Shown here piece by piece: positions 31,501-40,217 of a stretch of 64,000 bases of DNA. The stretch's first letter is position 1, and each line of letters begins with the position of its first letter. This DNA is from an uncultured Halomonas sp. (lineage in GTDB: Bacteria > Pseudomonadota > Gammaproteobacteria > Pseudomonadales > Halomonadaceae): positions 62,001 through 126,000 of the forward strand of contig NZ_CANLFS010000001.1 in assembly GCF_947490095.1 (NCBI RefSeq), written 5' to 3'. The position numbers and the translations under genes were made by a program. Under the pieces are notes generated by a model. The model did not search any database. It was not told the DNA's origin and saw nothing but the letters and a program-made list of their open reading frames with translations.

Positions 31501-32281
31501 TACCACCGGTCAGGCTCAGCCCCGGCAAGGTGGATCGCATGGCGCCTACCGCCAGCGTGAGGTTGCCGCTGAGGTTGCCGGCTTTATCCGCTGCGATGGT
31601 GCCGCTCACCTCCTCCGCGAAGAGGGGTGTGATCCTCAGCGTGCCGCTGGCCGTGAACGCGCCTGTCTCGCTAAAGCCAAAGCGGATGTCGCCATCGCCA
31701 AGCTTGGGATAGGCAATTCGGACTGTGCCCTCACCCGACAGCCGACCGTCTGCCAGGCGAATGCTGCCCGATGCTTCGCTATTGACATGACGGCGAAAGG
31801 CCTCGGGCACAAGCGTCATGTCCCCGACGTCGACTTCTCCCGACAGGGTGCCGGTCTCCCCCATGGCGAGGGTGATTTCCGGATTGCCCAGCGCCGGCAG
31901 AGCCAGGTTCTTGGTGACACTGCCCAGGATCCTGGCAGAGCCCTGATCGTCGACGCGAACCTCGAATTGCGTCTCGTCAAGGTAAGGAATGGACAAGCTG
32001 CCACGCAGCCGTAACTGCTTGGATTTCCATTGCGCCGTGTCGAAATGGACGCCGGGAAGGGGTTGCGGCAGGCCTTCCAGGCCGACCTCTTCTCCGCTGA
32101 GAACGTCAGCGCCAAGGCGCCAGCCGCTGGGGCCCAGTCGTGCCACGAAACCCGCGTCATCCGCCAGCAGACCGAAAGCCGTCGCCGGGGGCCCCCGGTC
32201 AGTGGCGGCGACCGGTTCGGATCGCTGCGAGCCAGACTGAAGCGGCGCATTCTGCGGCGGCGCAAGGACGCGGTCGGCCAT
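28529..32281 (-). CDS. Putative eCIS effector: beta-repeat protein with C-terminal non-specific endonuclease
   Basis: 1250 residues, last gene of the cluster. Residues 1-530 are beta-rich and carry a recurring SETG element (MGETGTLSG, FSETGAFTASG, LSETGRVGVEG, YSETGTFSFGG). A hydrophobic patch (IPLWAILVAVIRVRAGV, near 535-555) and a second glycine-rich beta region (to about 710) follow. A Pro/Ala/Ser linker spans about 725-850. The C-terminal domain has the His-Me finger nuclease signature RGHLLNDHVGGPG with His near 1012, then NLFPITAAAN and a His near 1038, as in DNA/RNA non-specific endonucleases of polymorphic toxins. Start at 32281, one base after the upstream stop, with GGAG nine bases before. 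Cargo status is inferred from position and architecture. Confidence 0.75.
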   Translation of the reverse strand: MADRVLAPPQNAPLQSGSQRSEPVAATDRGPPATAFGLLADDAGFVARLGPSGWRLGADVLSGEEVGLEGLPQPLPGVHFDTAQWKSKQLRLRGSLSIPYLDETQFEVRVDDQGSARILGSVTKNLALPALGNPEITLAMGETGTLSGEVDVGDMTLVPEAFRRHVNSEASGSIRLADGRLSGEGTVRIAYPKLGDGDIRFGFSETGAFTASGTLRITPLFAEEVSGTIAADKAGNLSGNLTLAVGAMRSTLPGLSLTGGTLNLAYMNGAPSGGIEDFTAAYSGLGSVAIKQADVSARGFAGLGTFNLSIPGLEEASGEVRIRDGSVSGSVKLRAGDFPDGLPVQNPTITASLSETGRVGVEGSAKVDLGPAGTGDFTAAYSETGTFSFGGDVELTIPGLNPVTAHIGYSESQISGEMQVPVDTALLPGLDGTVTVRYAQNRWSGDTTLDFSADDGKLSGSITVSVAQTDAGALQLGGEGTVTAQLMPRLQGTLTARILPEGAVDVSGVIEVTEPLELFPEQRMERELFRHSQNIPLWAILVAVIRVRAGVRAGVGPGVFRNIRVEGSYTLGAAEGDPSFTVTGELYMPAFVEGYVAFGAGLGVDVVLGSLTGGIEGVGTAGLYGAVSVVPSLDYADGDWGIEGTATLAAGARLKLGLNAWAEIEALWVTVWEKEWNLAEVVMPVGPDLGLQAHMSYTFGQPEPPSLEMSSSDIDTERLIQDAMPKDGPAPSGAREALENKAEWQGQIREQRAAAVPQEQVARQDAAETPPSAPSRPQKPAGGPPSGQGATARGASGESRESDRAPAAAEQATRSPSVEEAAAPDSNIPAAVPEGSLPGSDQPRYPDRITLAMLDEPPAPMPRTPSQEKQDLEAAGRMVDLANAKASDTDVLDNDFLRIKKRFGLVSLGYEGDFQKGFKVVGKINPEFERTLSEPLVGTGVPGGLDSGHITNITFEHGQLGGSDVGLKMRAMPLGPDHPQGSGPTGQKTLMDQLPTDPKVYSDTDSRFVRGHLLNDHVGGPGVPMNLFPITAAANAKHEQSIESFVKDWVNNRKLWIEYVVEVKATPELQAGDDGLKSIDAVFDATAAALDTNLNRIGGLTKHVTIASTYRAAATVGKGESDDFDKARLASETRTLQAQRPEDQGLQPQRSTRVAPTRFPDFIARALRSAISPQGLGSRQAVGNRLKQYKGFADESERVLFEVYDRVGNQPDATVDFLATPSDKGILTRIINTWPDRNGKDGLGTWLAKG

Positions 32282-32282
32282 G

Positions 32283-32942
32283 TCATGGCTCCGGTGCTGG
32301 CGGTGAAGGCGGAGCTGGCGGTGGCGCGGAAGACATTACCAGGGCGCCCAACCGGGCCGACAGGGCCAGGGCGAGCGCCGCCCCCGACTGTTCGCGAACT
32401 GCCGTCGCAAGGGCCGGCCGCAAGCGCCGCCGGATATCCGGCTCGGCTCGGAGATAGAAGGCGACAACCGCATCGGCGACAAGCTCGACTTCGCCCGGCT
32501 CCGCTGCCTGATAGCTGGCGACCAGCAGATCCAGCCGAACCGCCTCCGGCGACTGAGACATCACCGCCAGCGTCTGTGTCAATTGCCGCTGACGGCTGCG
32601 TGATGCGTCGGCCGCAATCTTTTCGCGGCGTGCTTCCGCCTTGCCCTTGCGCGGAGCCTCTTGCTCGCGACTCAGGGCGTTGGCCACTTCTTCAGGACCC
32701 GCATCGGGCGATATTTCGTGGAGTTCGGGGTCTGGCGGCACCGGCCGAGCTTTCGCAGCCTGAGCCGCCTCGGGCTTGGCCTCGGGAGCAACAGGCTCGG
32801 CGCGCGACCGGGCCGCCATGGCCGCGGCCAGTGCCGGATCGGCCTTAGATGCCGTAGGGTTGTGGTGCTGCGCATCCTTTTCGGCCTGAACCGGCAGCGT
32901 TTTCTCCTCTTCGCGCAATATCTCCGTGTCGAAATCAGTCAT
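32283..32942 (-). CDS. Ala/Pro-rich eCIS-associated protein of unknown function
   Basis: 219 residues that I do not recognise. The first 110 residues are low-complexity, rich in Ala, Glu, Lys and Pro. A helical core (about 115-205, TQTLAVMSQSPEAVRLDLLV then VELVADAVVAFYLRAEPDIR) follows, and the tail is a run of Pro and Ala. No signal peptide or membrane helix. Its start overlaps the ATPase gene's stop by four bases, and it ends one base before the effector candidate. A cargo adaptor, chaperone, immunity factor or second cargo are all possible; nothing in the sequence decides. Confidence 0.7.
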   Translation of the reverse strand: MTDFDTEILREEEKTLPVQAEKDAQHHNPTASKADPALAAAMAARSRAEPVAPEAKPEAAQAAKARPVPPDPELHEISPDAGPEEVANALSREQEAPRKGKAEARREKIAADASRSRQRQLTQTLAVMSQSPEAVRLDLLVASYQAAEPGEVELVADAVVAFYLRAEPDIRRRLRPALATAVREQSGAALALALSARLGALVMSSAPPPAPPSPPAPEP

Positions 32943-34906
32943 CCGCCACCCCCTCGCGCCTTGCCGTAGTGGTCGCCAAAATCCGACTTTTTCAGAACCT
33001 TGCCCTGTTTCAGCAGCTCCGTCGCTACCGCCTGCATCAGTTCATCCATGCCAATCTCCCCACCCCGTGCCGCAGCCCGATACGCCGCATCGAGCCAGCA
33101 GTTGCGGATCTCGGCACCTGTCAGCTCAAAGCGTTCGGCCAGCATGGCGAAATCTATCTCCGCCTTGATGGGCGCCCGGCTCTGCCGACCACGTTCCCAA
33201 AGGGCTCGCCGATGCGTGGCCGTGGGCACTGGAAAATCGATCACATGATCGAAGCGGCGAAGAAACGCCGGGTCCATGTTCTGCGCAAGGTTCGTTGCCA
33301 GCACCGACAACCCGCCAAAACTCTCCAGTCGTTGCAACAGATACGATGTTTCAAGGTTAGCATAGCGATCATGCGCGTCGTTGACCTCGGAGCGTTGTCC
33401 GAATAGCGCATCCGCCTCGTCGAAGAACAACAGCGCATCGCTGCCTTCGGCTGCCTGGAAAAGCTGTTCGAGGTTCTTTTCGGTCTCGCCGATATATTTC
33501 GACACCATCGCAGCCAGATCGACGCGAAACACGGGCAGGTCCAGCGCTGCGCCGACGATGGCAGCCGCCATGGTCTTGCCGGTGCCCGATGGCCCCTTGA
33601 ACAGTGCCACTGCTCCGTGCCCTTTGTTGAACAGCGCCCCGAATCCCCACTCATCCAGCACCTGCGTCCCCTGCCCTGCCCAGCCGACCAGGCGTTCCAG
33701 CGCCACCCGCGTGGTCTGGGGAACCACCAGGTCATCCAGCGTTTGCCGGGTCTCAAGCCGATGGGCGCAACGGGTCATTCCAGCGCTGGCCTGTGCCTCG
33801 GCGGCGCGGCTCAGGGTCCCGGGGTCGCGGGTCCATTGCAGCATCCGCGCCAGATGCAGCAGATCAAGGTGTCGAGCATGGGCCAGCGTCGAGGTGCCGG
33901 GGCCAAGCAGATGCGCCTTCCATGCCTCGTGTCGCGCGGCATCAGGCACTGGGTAGACATGCACGGCATCAAGCCCGGCATCGAGCCAGGGTCCAGCCTC
34001 CTCGGCGATGAGAATGGCGCTTTGGGCAAGCAGCGGCGCAAGTTCGGCGCGACCGGCATCGTCCAGCGCCGGTTCCCGAATCACCGGCGTGGCACCGGCA
34101 AGGGTCGCATCGCGGATATGCGTCGGCAGCATGGCGGGCGAACAGTCGTCGGGCAGGATACACAGTGACCAGCCGCGCGAGGTCGCCGTATCCAGCACCG
34201 CCGTCGAGACGGCATCGGCCCCACCCCCGGCAACCACAACCGCACCCGGGGCGCCGCCCTGACCGAGTGTCAGCCAAGGGCCGGGAGGCGCCACGGGCTG
34301 GCCAAGCAGCAGATCGATCAGGTTTTCGTCGCTGCGCAGTGCGGCCTCGATCCGCGGCAACGCCGGCTCCACGCTCAGCAGCGCATACAGCCTGAGCGGT
34401 GCCGAAGGGGCCAGCAACCGGCGCAAGGTCAGTGCATCGATCTGATGCGGCAGCAGTCTCTGGGCAAGCGCCGGAGTCAGAAAGCGGCGGGTCAGGTCAT
34501 CGCCAAGATAGGCGTAAACCCGCCCAAAGCGGGGATCAAGCGCCGGGGCCGCAGCCAGCACCAGCAAATCCAGCTCCGCCTCGGCCAGATCAAAGCTCTG
34601 CGCCAGCCGCGCCCAGATGCTTTCGGGGTCCGCGCAGCGGCGGGCGGCGTGATCGTGCCAGGCCTTCACCACCTCTTCCAATGCGGGCAGCCCGCTGCCG
34701 TGAGCGGCCAGCCGGCCGGACATTTCGTCAAGCATCGCCTCGGCTTCGTCGTCGCTCATGAAGAGGCCAAGAAATTGCTCACGCCGACCCTCGCCACGCA
34801 GCGCCCGGGTCAGCGCCACCTCATGCCGGAGACGCAAGGACAGAAGGTGCAGCGCCCCTTCAAGCCATTGGGCCGGGTCGAGCTTGGCAGAACCAGCGCG
34901 TTTCAT
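32939..34906 (-). CDS. eCIS AAA+ ATPase (Pvc15/Afp15-like)
   Basis: 655 residues. The N-terminal half (about 1-400) is helical and specific to the eCIS ATPases. The C-terminal AAA+ module has Walker A GPSGTGKT (near 443), Walker B LLFFDEAD (near 495), sensor ATNLAQNMD and the arginine-finger region FLRRFDHVIDFP. Pvc15-type ATPases are thought to help particle assembly or cargo loading; it is not a ClpV sheath recycler. ATGA overlaps at both ends couple it to the tape measure gene before it and the unknown 219-residue gene after it. Confidence 0.9.
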   Translation of the reverse strand: MKRAGSAKLDPAQWLEGALHLLSLRLRHEVALTRALRGEGRREQFLGLFMSDDEAEAMLDEMSGRLAAHGSGLPALEEVVKAWHDHAARRCADPESIWARLAQSFDLAEAELDLLVLAAAPALDPRFGRVYAYLGDDLTRRFLTPALAQRLLPHQIDALTLRRLLAPSAPLRLYALLSVEPALPRIEAALRSDENLIDLLLGQPVAPPGPWLTLGQGGAPGAVVVAGGGADAVSTAVLDTATSRGWSLCILPDDCSPAMLPTHIRDATLAGATPVIREPALDDAGRAELAPLLAQSAILIAEEAGPWLDAGLDAVHVYPVPDAARHEAWKAHLLGPGTSTLAHARHLDLLHLARMLQWTRDPGTLSRAAEAQASAGMTRCAHRLETRQTLDDLVVPQTTRVALERLVGWAGQGTQVLDEWGFGALFNKGHGAVALFKGPSGTGKTMAAAIVGAALDLPVFRVDLAAMVSKYIGETEKNLEQLFQAAEGSDALLFFDEADALFGQRSEVNDAHDRYANLETSYLLQRLESFGGLSVLATNLAQNMDPAFLRRFDHVIDFPVPTATHRRALWERGRQSRAPIKAEIDFAMLAERFELTGAEIRNCWLDAAYRAAARGGEIGMDELMQAVATELLKQGKVLKKSDFGDHYGKARGGGG

Positions 34907-36444
34907 GCGTTGTCCCCCAGGCTCAGGATCAGCTTCGGGCGCCCCGGCTGGGGCAGGCGTCCAAGGGTCCCGGGAAAGCCCGCCATATACAACAGAATGC
35001 CCAGCGGGATGGGGTCAAGAAGCACGCTGATCTGGTCCGCACCGCGCCGCACCTCGCCTGCCTGTTCCAGGAACTGACGACGCAGATAGCCGTGTGAACT
35101 GCCCTGCAGGCCGCGCAGTCGGCTGGCGAAGTCGGCAAGCAGCAGCGCCGACCAGCGCCGGTCGTGGGCGCTGGTCTCATAGACCCTGCGCGCCGGTACA
35201 GCGAGACCGCGCAGCAGCCGTTCGGGCGGCAGCGGTTGCGGCGCGAGAAGATCGACCTCGGGCGGCTCGACGGGCAGCAGCATCTGCAATGCCGGATCCT
35301 CGGCGGTTTCTGGCCAGGTGAGCGGATCCAGCGTCTGCCAGACGACCTGCGCCAATTGCGTCGGGATCAGATGCGCGGCCGCATCAAGCAGCAGCACGGA
35401 CGGCAGCAACAGCGCCAGACCCAAGCGCGGACTGCGCAGCGCATCCTGTCCGGTCTCGGGGTCGGCGGATGGCTCCTCGGGAGGAGACGCTTCGGGCCTG
35501 TCGGATCGCCGGGGCGCGGACGCTCGAGTCAAGAGATCGAGGGCGGCGCGGCGCGGCGTGTCGGCCTCGACAAATGCCAGCACCCTAGCCATCGTTGTGT
35601 GATCCGCCCCGGCAGCGACACTCGCCGGGCTGTTCGTTGCCTCGCCTTTCAGCAAGGGCGTATCGCCCGCGCGCGCGGCCAAAGCGGCTATTGCGGCGAA
35701 AACCACTGGGCGCGGGGGCAGGCGGTGAGCTTTTTGCGCCAGGAGTCGCAGCGCCACTGCCAGCGCCTCGTCCAGCAGCGCGCCGGCCGTGGGGCCGGTG
35801 TGGGTCGGCAACGGCAGCGTCAACAGGTGCTGCAAGGCCGGCAGCAGGTGATCGGCTTCCGATGGTTCCAGCGGTGCCTCGACAAGGGCGCGGGTCAGGG
35901 CCGCCTTGGCCTCGACGGGCCAGGAGGCAATGGGTGCCGCCGCATCGCCGCCTGCCGCTGCGGCCCTTGCCAAAGCGGTCAGTATCGCCGGTCGGGCGCG
36001 AATCAACTCGGCCGCTGCACGCTCGGCCGGGAGGTGTTCCAGGTTGACGAGGTCCGGAAATACCCAGGCCGGCTCGGCTACGGACCCCAGCCGCATCAGA
36101 ACATAATCGGCAAGATAGCTTGCGTGATCGGGCCAGTACCTGAGCGTGGGCGCCGCCTTGGCCAACTGGGCCTTGAGTGCCGCCGCGATCTGTTCGGCAA
36201 TCGTTTCGGCCAGATTTGGCTGGTCCAGCCGCTCGCCCAGGTCCAGCCGGATGCGCAGCTGCTTGAGGCGCAGCACACCTTCGTGATCGTCCAGCACCGG
36301 CGCGACGGCCGACGGCAAGGCACCGGGCAGGTCGTGTCGCATCACCCTATCCAGACGCGCCCCCATGGAAGCCGCTTCCTCGGCATCGGCCATGGCGACA
36401 CAGTCTGTGTCGATGCGCCCCAGGACAAGGCGATGCGCTTCCAC
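34903..36444 (-). CDS. eCIS tape measure protein (CIS_TMP, Pvc14-like)
   Basis: 513 residues, GTG start at 36444 with GGAGG about eight bases upstream. The opening segment HRLVLGRIDTDC and LRLKQLRIRLDLGE resembles the N-terminus of CIS_TMP proteins, which set the length of the tube. The rest is Ala/Leu/Pro-rich and mostly helical. A conserved-looking block near the end, RGLQGSSHGYLRRQFLEQAG, precedes IPLGILLYMAGFPG. It sits exactly between the fibre genes and the ATPase, where Pvc14 lies in Photorhabdus. Assignment rests on those two points; a global match was not testable here. Confidence 0.72.
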   Translation of the reverse strand: MEAHRLVLGRIDTDCVAMADAEEAASMGARLDRVMRHDLPGALPSAVAPVLDDHEGVLRLKQLRIRLDLGERLDQPNLAETIAEQIAAALKAQLAKAAPTLRYWPDHASYLADYVLMRLGSVAEPAWVFPDLVNLEHLPAERAAAELIRARPAILTALARAAAAGGDAAAPIASWPVEAKAALTRALVEAPLEPSEADHLLPALQHLLTLPLPTHTGPTAGALLDEALAVALRLLAQKAHRLPPRPVVFAAIAALAARAGDTPLLKGEATNSPASVAAGADHTTMARVLAFVEADTPRRAALDLLTRASAPRRSDRPEASPPEEPSADPETGQDALRSPRLGLALLLPSVLLLDAAAHLIPTQLAQVVWQTLDPLTWPETAEDPALQMLLPVEPPEVDLLAPQPLPPERLLRGLAVPARRVYETSAHDRRWSALLLADFASRLRGLQGSSHGYLRRQFLEQAGEVRRGADQISVLLDPIPLGILLYMAGFPGTLGRLPQPGRPKLILSLGDNA

Positions 36445-36445
36445 T

Positions 36446-37570
36446 TTAGTACCCTCCGCGGGTCACGAAAACGCCCAGCGGCTTGACCTCGGCCATGAGT
36501 GCTTGTGCTTCGCTTGCCGTGACACCCAGTGTCTGCGCCAGTTTGGCATTGTCGATGGCAAACAGCTCGCCAACGGTGGTGATTCCAGCCCGGTCCAGCT
36601 GCTCGTGAATGCGTGGGTCGGTCAACAGTTCCGGAACTGCCGGTCGCGTGTCGGGTTTTTCAGGGGGCAGTCGCCGTCTGCGAAAGCCGTTTCCGACAAG
36701 GCGGTCCGCGGCGTCGCTCAGCTTCAGGTCGGGCTCACGATCCCAGATCACGCTGTCGGCGTCCCCTGGCTCGGGCGTGTCGGACGGCTGGTCCGGATCG
36801 GTTTGAGCCTGGCACCGGCAGGATTGCAGCCAGTCCTGCAACAGTGACAGCGGCAGCACCGAGCGACGATCCTGCGGCGTGAACATCGCGCTTTCGGGGC
36901 CGGCGACGATCCGGCCAAGGACAAGCAAGTTGTCTTGCGCAGTCGGCTCGGGTGGCATCGGAAGCATCGCCACAGGGTCATCGCAGAAAAAGGGGGGCAG
37001 TTTCTTGCAATCACGCTTTGCGGGGATGAATCCCGGCGGCAACTCACACAGCAAGCCGATCGACAACCCCGCATAGACGCGCGATGGCGAGAGGTCGTTG
37101 GCCGGGTGGGCACATTCTTCGGCAATGCCGGAACGCAGTGATCCCGTCGCCTGGGTCGGTCTTGCAACCAGCCAGGCGGTCACCGTCCCGGTTTCAAGCC
37201 TTGCGTCCCCGTTGCGCCGCTCCTCGAGGCTGATGGCTTCGCAGGTGACATCGCCCGGTCCGCAGCATCCCCAGACGCGACTCGCGATATTCGTGACCGT
37301 CAGTGCTTCGGTCAGATAAATTTCAGCGCCGGTTCGTGTGATCCCATAGCCGCCCGAGAGGGTAAGGCTGTCATCATGGATCTTCGGGATCAGTCCGGCG
37401 ACAACACCCCAGCCGTGCAGGATTCGACGCATCCGCGCCAGTTCGTGGTCATGTGAGGCCCGGTCGAGCGTCAGATCCTCAGCCCGGATGATCTGTCGAT
37501 CAAAGTAAAGCGGCGTCACGACACCGTTTCTTGCCTCGGCCAGTTCAGGCTTTCGGGGGATATCAGACAT
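36446..37570 (-). CDS. eCIS fibre-related protein sharing the fibre's N-terminal module
   Basis: 374 residues. Residues about 15-60 ([26 protein letters not shown]) match the pattern of the N-terminus of the adjacent collagen-like fibre protein, so the two share a probable baseplate-docking module. The middle is Cys-rich with pairs such as WGCCGPGD and CRCQ. The C-terminal 65 residues form a helix-hairpin-helix-like region ([20 protein letters not shown]). The start at 37570 has GGAGG closely upstream and overlaps the fibre gene by eight bases. It may be a second baseplate appendage or an attachment factor; function unknown. Confidence 0.65.
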   Translation of the reverse strand: MSDIPRKPELAEARNGVVTPLYFDRQIIRAEDLTLDRASHDHELARMRRILHGWGVVAGLIPKIHDDSLTLSGGYGITRTGAEIYLTEALTVTNIASRVWGCCGPGDVTCEAISLEERRNGDARLETGTVTAWLVARPTQATGSLRSGIAEECAHPANDLSPSRVYAGLSIGLLCELPPGFIPAKRDCKKLPPFFCDDPVAMLPMPPEPTAQDNLLVLGRIVAGPESAMFTPQDRRSVLPLSLLQDWLQSCRCQAQTDPDQPSDTPEPGDADSVIWDREPDLKLSDAADRLVGNGFRRRRLPPEKPDTRPAVPELLTDPRIHEQLDRAGITTVGELFAIDNAKLAQTLGVTASEAQALMAEVKPLGVFVTRGGY

Positions 37571-40217
37571 CTTCACCTCCCCAGTCTTGTATGAAGAACC
37601 AGCTGCGGAAGGTACCGCCACCCGCCGACGCACCGGTCGGAAGCCGGCCACCGATGAAATTACCATCGACAGCTATCGCATCCGGCTCCTCCGAGTTGAC
37701 GACGAAATCGGCATAGAGCACCAGCCGGAACGGCATTTCCGGGACCGAATTCATGCCGTCAAGATTGATATACTCTACGAGCCGTAAGCAGAAGCCCCGG
37801 GTTGTTACTGCTCCATTGAGCACAGTCCAATCCTCAAGCAAATCACCACTGATTTTAAGATCCGTGATCGGATAAGCGTTGACCTGTGGCTTGACCCAAT
37901 GAATCAGGCCCTGTTCACCACGGTAGGGAATCTCCAGCTCGGCCACGACGGTTGGGCCTGGCTTTTCGCTGCCCGTGAACACGGGCCACAGGATCTCGTC
38001 CTTGAAAGCGATCGCGATACCCCGGCCTGCGAGCAGTTCGAAGAGATGCCCCAAAGTTCGTGCCGTCGGATGCGTTTGGGCATGCCGCCAGCTGAGCGCG
38101 ACGATCGGGATGCCTCGTGGTAGCGCGGTGCCGGGCTCGCCCTTTTCGCCCGGCTCGCCCTTTTCACCCGGCTCGCCCTTTTCGCCCGGCTCGCCCTTTT
38201 CACCCGGCCCGCCCTTTTCGCCCGGCTTGCCCTTTTCGCCCCGTTTACCCTTGTCACCGGGGTCGCCACGCGGGCCGGGGGGGCCTTCGGCCACGCCTTG
38301 TGCCAGAATGCACTCGATCACCTCTTTCAGGGTCTCTGCCGATGGCACGATCGGCCGATACATCAAGTTGTCGAGTACCAGATCGCCCTCTTGCGCGTCC
38401 TCATGGTTGCGGATTAACGGCAAGTCATTATCCTCACCGGGCCAGATGTAGCCTTCGACATGGCCCAGAACGACGCGGTGAGTCTCATTCCCGCAAGCGG
38501 CACAGCCTTCGATCGCTGCGTCGAAGCCAAGCCCGCAGTTCTCGTCGGTGATGTCGATCACCGCGACAAGACCGTGGTGGGGCAAGTTTTCGGGCGTGTC
38601 CGCCGCTGCGCAATAAAGCCGCGTGCCGTTGCCGGTCAGGGCAAGGCTGCGGCCGATGGCGTTGATCCTGATGGCATCGGCCGAGAGTCCCGTTTCGGGC
38701 GCTCCGCCGGCATCCTGCGACTTGACCTCGTCAAGGTCGAGCGTGGTCAGCCGCGTCACCTCGTCCGGATCCGCCATCAGAAGGTAGGCACGCGTTTCGG
38801 TCGGGGCCAACGCCAGATCGAAAGCCTTGCCGCGCAGCATGACGCCGCGGCCACTTTTCACGAGCCGTGCTTCGCCATCGATCAGGGTATAGCGGTTCAC
38901 CAGAACACTGTTGCTCGATGCGGTTTCCCTTGAAACGACATAGAGATAGTTGTCGTCAAAGCTCCATTTCACCAGATCGATGCGCTCATTGGCGCCGGGC
39001 TTGTAGCCGTCGGGATGATATTCGGCAGGGTCCGTTATCGCGCCTTGGCGAAATTGCGCCGTGTCGATCAGATAAAGCCGCTCTTTGGCGGCCCCGTCCG
39101 GGCTGCAAAAAGCCAGAAAGCGGCCATCGCGGCTGATTTCCAGCATCGAAGCGCCCCGTGCCCACGCATCCGATGCGCTGCCGAAGCCATGCCCGAAGCC
39201 GAGGCTCGGCTGGTCATCGAGCGAGGATGCATCGCCCGTTGCGATGAAGGCGCTAATCACCGCCGCACTGTATGAAACCAGCCGGCTGTCCGACCCGTCC
39301 ACGTCAAGCACATAAAGCGTTCCCGAGGAGGGAGAAACGGCGAGGCGCGGGCTTGGCCCCTTGGTAGGTATCACCCTCAAGGGCTCGGTGGTGTTGCCAA
39401 GGCCGTCGCCGTTGGCGTTCCAGATGCCGACGCCGTTGGAGTTATCGCCGGCAAAGCCCGATCCGGCGAAGAAAACCAGCCGCGCCTCGCGCGACGAGGC
39501 GATGTCGGAAATCGTCGTTGAACCACCGATCAACGCCTCAAGGTCATGGGTTTTCTGATCATAGGCCAGCAGCCTGGCACCCAGCGTATCCTGTACACCA
39601 ATCTGCACCAGCGCCTCGCCCGCGTTGACATGCACCGTTTTGGGGAGCGCGCCTTCATAGGAAAAGGTATATACCCATTCGAGTTTGGGACTGCTTGGCA
39701 CCTCGAGGGTATCCACGTCGTCAGCATCTGCGCTGAACAGAACGAAACGATAGCCTTCGGCGATGCGGCCGTATTCGCTGGTGTTTTCAGCGTCGCAGCC
39801 GGGCAGAATCACCGGCATCAGCTCGGCCCCCTCATCGCAACGCTGGACGCCGATCATCAGGTGCGCATTGCCGTCCAGCGCGGCCTGAAGTTCCCTGTCA
39901 TTGCGGATCATGTCGCCGATGCGGATCAACGCCGGTTCCGGCAGGATGATTTCCTGCCCGCAGCAATCCAGCGCCATGCCCGGCTCGACCACGATGAAGT
40001 CGCGGCGGCAGGTTTCAGCGGGATGCTCGATCAACTTCAGGCCGCAGACCGTGCCCGTGCCATGCAACAAGGTGTTGTGCACCTGACGGTGACCGCGGTG
40101 GTACTCCTGTTCATTGCTGAAGTCACGACTGACCAGCAGCTTGCCATCGAAGTAGTTGTTCCGTTGGGGTTGATGAAGGCCGCAGGGTATGCAGGATTTC
40201 TTGTGCTCGTTTGACAT
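37563..40217 (-). CDS. eCIS tail fibre with collagen-like stalk
   Basis: 884 residues. In order: an N-terminal docking module (about 10-60, [22 protein letters not shown]), a long beta-strand-rich region that looks like a propeller (about 190-610, repeated [16 protein letters not shown]-type strands), a collagen-like segment of 17 consecutive Gly-X-Y triplets plus GTA (about 645-698, mostly GEK and GEP), and a C-terminal head of about 185 residues. Cys residues near the start (SCIPCG) could cross-link chains. By position it replaces Pvc13/Afp13, the receptor-binding fibre, and is expected to trimerise. The ATG at 40217 follows AAAGGAG seven bases upstream and overlaps the previous stop as TGATG. 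Confidence 0.83.
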   Translation of the reverse strand: MSNEHKKSCIPCGLHQPQRNNYFDGKLLVSRDFSNEQEYHRGHRQVHNTLLHGTGTVCGLKLIEHPAETCRRDFIVVEPGMALDCCGQEIILPEPALIRIGDMIRNDRELQAALDGNAHLMIGVQRCDEGAELMPVILPGCDAENTSEYGRIAEGYRFVLFSADADDVDTLEVPSSPKLEWVYTFSYEGALPKTVHVNAGEALVQIGVQDTLGARLLAYDQKTHDLEALIGGSTTISDIASSREARLVFFAGSGFAGDNSNGVGIWNANGDGLGNTTEPLRVIPTKGPSPRLAVSPSSGTLYVLDVDGSDSRLVSYSAAVISAFIATGDASSLDDQPSLGFGHGFGSASDAWARGASMLEISRDGRFLAFCSPDGAAKERLYLIDTAQFRQGAITDPAEYHPDGYKPGANERIDLVKWSFDDNYLYVVSRETASSNSVLVNRYTLIDGEARLVKSGRGVMLRGKAFDLALAPTETRAYLLMADPDEVTRLTTLDLDEVKSQDAGGAPETGLSADAIRINAIGRSLALTGNGTRLYCAAADTPENLPHHGLVAVIDITDENCGLGFDAAIEGCAACGNETHRVVLGHVEGYIWPGEDNDLPLIRNHEDAQEGDLVLDNLMYRPIVPSAETLKEVIECILAQGVAEGPPGPRGDPGDKGKRGEKGKPGEKGGPGEKGEPGEKGEPGEKGEPGEKGEPGTALPRGIPIVALSWRHAQTHPTARTLGHLFELLAGRGIAIAFKDEILWPVFTGSEKPGPTVVAELEIPYRGEQGLIHWVKPQVNAYPITDLKISGDLLEDWTVLNGAVTTRGFCLRLVEYINLDGMNSVPEMPFRLVLYADFVVNSEEPDAIAVDGNFIGGRLPTGASAGGGTFRSWFFIQDWGGEDV
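38134..38241. repeat. Six-unit 18-bp tandem repeat encoding the collagen-like stalk
   Basis: Units start at 38134, 38152, 38170, 38188, 38206 and 38224, each a variant of GGCTCGCCCTTTTCGCCC. Units 1 to 4 alternate at one base (G, A, G, A), a trace of a 36-bp duplication. Eighteen bases equal six codons, so unit changes keep the frame and alter stalk length. Confidence 0.93.

Noticed and set aside
38134-38241. CRISPR array
   Set aside because: Adjacent 18-bp units with no spacers, lying in frame inside the fibre gene and encoding Gly-X-Y triplets.
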